6,728 nt of DNA from the NCBI GenBank assembly GCA_020846955.1, contig JADLCZ010000069.1, positions 1 to 6,728 on the forward strand, given 5' to 3'. Under the pieces are notes generated by a model. It saw only the letters and a program-made list of their open reading frames with translations, had not been told where the DNA came from and made no database searches. Position numbers and translations under genes: made by a program. Source of the stretch: Candidatus Nomurabacteria bacterium. GTDB lineage: Bacteria; Patescibacteriota; Minisyncoccia; Phycocordibacterales; UBA9973. Positions 5,765-6,728 of the stretch are shown here, piece by piece (positions within the stretch are counted from its first letter, which is position 1; every line of letters starts with the position of its first letter).

Positions 5765-6142
5765 ATGAAGAGAAAAATAGAATTAACATGGCAGGGGTAT
5801 TATGAATATACTTCCGATAATGTGCAAAAATATGCACCCACAAATGCTGGTGTTTACAAAATAGGTATTAAACAAAAAGATGGAAAACTTGCTGTTAGAT
5901 ATATTGGTCAAGCAAATGATCTAGATAGAAGACTTAAAGAACACTTAGATCTAAAAAATGAACAAAATGAGTGTTTGGCTGAAAGACTAAAAAAGTATCA
6001 TGCAGAATTTTCGTTTGCTGAGGTTAGCAGTCAAGGTGATCGTGATGGAGCAGAGAAAGCACTTTATGATTTTTATACTCCTGATTGCAATGATCCAGAT
6101 GGAATACCGAATGGACCAGACATAGAAATTAATCCTAGATAA
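5765..6142 (+). CDS. GIY-YIG domain protein (probable stand-alone nuclease)
   Basis: A 125-residue protein made of one GIY-YIG-type domain. The first signature strand is GVYKIG (29-34) and the second is RYIGQAND (45-52), i.e. G-V-Y ... Y-I-G. The helix with the catalytic arginine is DLDRRLKEH (R55/R56), the metal-binding glutamate is probably E97 in DGAEKALYDFY, and N109 lies in the closing CND. These match the family's catalytic set, so nuclease activity is plausible. There is no second domain to suggest a UvrC, homing or restriction role. The N-terminus (KIELTWQGYYEYTSDNVQKYAP) may support substrate binding. A/T-only DNA with no Shine-Dalgarno precedes the ATG. Its position beside lexA hints at DNA repair but does not prove it. 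Confidence 0.82.
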   Translation: MKRKIELTWQGYYEYTSDNVQKYAPTNAGVYKIGIKQKDGKLAVRYIGQANDLDRRLKEHLDLKNEQNECLAERLKKYHAEFSFAEVSSQGDRDGAEKALYDFYTPDCNDPDGIPNGPDIEINPR

Positions 6143-6182
6143 TTAATACTGGGAGCAAAAATAATGCGCGCACGGGTGGGCA

Positions 6183-6208
6183 GAGTTTTCGTGTAATCAC
6201 GAAAACTC
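6183..6208. repeat. Perfect 11-bp hairpin downstream of the GIY-YIG gene
   Basis: GAGTTTTCGTG (6183-6193) and CACGAAAACTC (6198-6208) pair perfectly across a TAAT loop, 40 nt after the GIY-YIG stop codon. On the plus strand it is followed by GGGGC, not a T-tract, so it is not a standard intrinsic terminator. It may still stabilise the mRNA end. Confidence 0.75.
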
Positions 6209-6225
6209 GGGGCAAGCATAAGTAT

Positions 6226-6248
6226 TCCGCCTCGGGCATTTCCGCTAG
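6226..6248 (+). repeat. Left arm of long-range 23-bp inverted repeat
   Basis: All 23 bases are the reverse complement of 6477-6499, with no mismatch and mismatches on both sides. The arm begins TCCGCCTCGGGC. It brackets a GC-rich, hairpin-filled stretch. No target-site duplication is seen outside the arms, so an inserted small transposon is not supported. Confidence 0.95.
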
Positions 6249-6476
6249 TGGCGTCCATGGCTAAAGGATGAGCGCCGAAGTTGTATAGCACACTAAAATC
6301 TAGTAGCGAAAGCGACACCACATAATCCATATTGCAAAGCGTGGAGTGGGGATGGCGAGGGCGGAACTTCTCGCGAGTAATCTCTGCGAGAAGTAGCCCG
6401 ACCCGGGGAGAGGAAACTTCCTCTCCCCAAGAAGCGCAGGCTTTGCCTGCTCATAGGCACCTAGGCGCGAGTAGCC

Positions 6477-6499
6477 CTAGCGGAAATGCCCGAGGCGGA
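6477..6499 (-). repeat. Right arm of long-range 23-bp inverted repeat
   Basis: Perfect reverse complement of 6226-6248, ending GCCCGAGGCGGA. A separate 10-bp palindrome, GGGTGCACCC (6506-6515), follows 6 nt later. Confidence 0.95.
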
Positions 6500-6529
6500 T
6501 GCCGAGGGTGCACCCCTACCAGCGTTACA

Positions 6530-6558
6530 TTACAGCCGTCAGATAAAAATGGTATAAT
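6530..6558 (+). promoter_or_regulatory. Outward extended -10 promoter near the right end
   Basis: TGGTATAAT (6550-6558) is a perfect extended -10 element, with a weak -35, TTACAG (6530-6535), at 17-bp spacing. Transcription would start near 6565 and run rightward into the terminal repeat. Two tiny frames follow: an ATG at 6569 (29 codons) and an ATG at 6591 (30 codons). Neither is recognised. Confidence 0.6.
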
Positions 6559-6601
6559 GCCCGAGTCGATGTATTTTGAGTTTGGATTTTATGAACTTCC
6601 C

Positions 6602-6728
6602 CTCCCGCCAAAAAGAAAGCGGAGCAAATGGAAAATTCCTCCCCAAACCCCAGTATAAGAGAAACTGGGTTCTTTTGTATTAGAGTGTAGAGATGAGATT
6701 TGGCATGGCGCTCCCGCACCCTGTCGCT
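6602..6728. repeat. Right copy of 127-bp perfect terminal inverted repeat
   Basis: Reverse complement of 1-127 with no mismatch, ending at the last base of the window. In this copy the outward promoter just inside the repeat would transcribe it toward the window end. Confidence 0.97.
6647..6677 (+). terminator. Terminator-like hairpin inside the right repeat
   Basis: CCCAGT (6649-6654) pairs with ACTGGG (6664-6669) across a 9-nt loop, with flanking A and T bases extending the stem, and TTCTTTTG follows. It would end rightward transcripts from the promoter at 6530-6558 after roughly 110 nt. The same hairpin lies in the left repeat (60-80), oriented for leftward transcripts. The stem is short, so strength is uncertain. 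Confidence 0.45.

Larger units (their letters stand above)
6226..6499. other. GC-rich multi-hairpin region closed by a 23-bp stem; candidate structured RNA or DNA element
   Basis: About 55% GC by my count over 6241-6480, far above the roughly 25-30% of the methyltransferase genes. Inside the closing stem lie several local hairpins. One pairs GGCG (6250-6253) with CGCC (6273-6276). One runs 6359-6399, with a 9-bp core ACTTCTCGC/GCGAGAAGT (6366-6374 and 6386-6394). One pairs GGGGAGAGG with CCTCTCCCC (6405-6413 and 6420-6428). One pairs GCAGGC with GCCTGC around TTT (6436-6450). The frames open across it show no recognisable protein. Strand and function are unknown. Confidence 0.55.

Noticed and set aside
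6073..6330. 85-codon minus-strand open frame overlapping the GIY-YIG 3' end
   Set aside because: It is antisense to a convincing gene, and its SGNARGG stretch is simply the 23-bp repeat arm translated; the opposite arm gives the same residues in the frame above.
6226..6499. Nested MITE or IS bounded by the 23-bp inverted repeats
   Set aside because: No target-site duplication is visible next to the arms (flanks AGTAT and TGCCG), and there is no transposase. Kept only as one possible origin of a decayed element.
6143..6540. CRISPR array, tRNA or integron attC site in the hairpin region
   Set aside because: No regularly spaced direct repeats, no cloverleaf and no attC-type GTTRRRY/RYYYAAC core sites were found.
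6332..6658. 108-codon plus-strand open frame across the hairpin region
   Set aside because: Its sequence is dictated by the hairpins and inverted repeats, shows no recognisable motif and has no upstream promoter or ribosome-binding site. Only its last 29 codons follow a promoter and are mentioned as a finding.
1..6728. Complete autonomous linear plasmid or transposon
   Set aside because: No replication protein, terminal protein, transposase or recombinase is present. The exact 127-bp repeat may be an assembly boundary, so the claim cannot be made from the window.

Overview
The window carries a compact, apparently complete restriction-modification (R-M) locus in AT-rich bacterial DNA, next to a lexA gene and two small genes. 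The first and last 127 bases are a perfect inverted repeat of each other. The host is most likely a bacterium of the candidate-phyla type (Patescibacteria/Parcubacteria-like), at moderate confidence. The reasons are low GC, stops that are all TAA or TAG, no gene with a convincing Shine-Dalgarno, E. coli-like or extended -10 promoters (which argue against Bacteroidota, also SD-poor), and a conventional self-cleaving LexA. No taxonomic marker gene is present.

Layout. 1-127: left copy of the inverted repeat. 128-202: promoter and a three-half-site operator. 203-424 (+): small XRE-type regulator, probably the R-M controller (C) protein. 427-1599 (+): HNH-type IIS restriction enzyme of the Alw26I/Eco31I/Esp3I family. 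1592-2713 (-): circularly permuted cytosine-C5 DNA methyltransferase. 2703-4583 (-): N6-adenine DNA methyltransferase. 4614-5279 (-): LexA. 5280-5415: divergent regulatory region with a 20-bp palindromic LexA operator inside the lexA promoter spacer. 5416-5619 (+): conserved 67-aa protein of unknown function. 5620-5764: short intergenic stretch. 5765-6142 (+): GIY-YIG domain protein. 6143-6601: about 460 bases without a convincing gene, GC-rich and full of hairpins, including a 274-base region closed by a perfect 23-bp inverted repeat. 6602-6728: right copy of the inverted repeat.

How the genes work together. The restriction enzyme and two methyltransferases fit a type IIS system with a non-palindromic target, where one enzyme methylates adenine on one strand and the other methylates cytosine on the complementary strand. 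The C-like protein sits 2 nt ahead of the nuclease gene, and its promoter carries likely autoregulatory sites, a classic way to delay nuclease expression. The methyltransferases form a separate minus-strand unit, with an 11-nt gene overlap, downstream of lexA. They can be read both from lexA (no terminator in the 30-nt gap) and from their own extended -10 promoter, which is covered by a palindrome. The modification genes may therefore respond to DNA damage while the nuclease is under a different regulator.

The terminal repeat needs care. Its perfect length of exactly 127 equals a common maximum k-mer in de Bruijn assemblers. The window may be the unique segment between two copies of a longer inverted repeat, or a linear element with terminal repeats, and its true ends may lie outside. 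No transposase, integrase or replication gene is visible.
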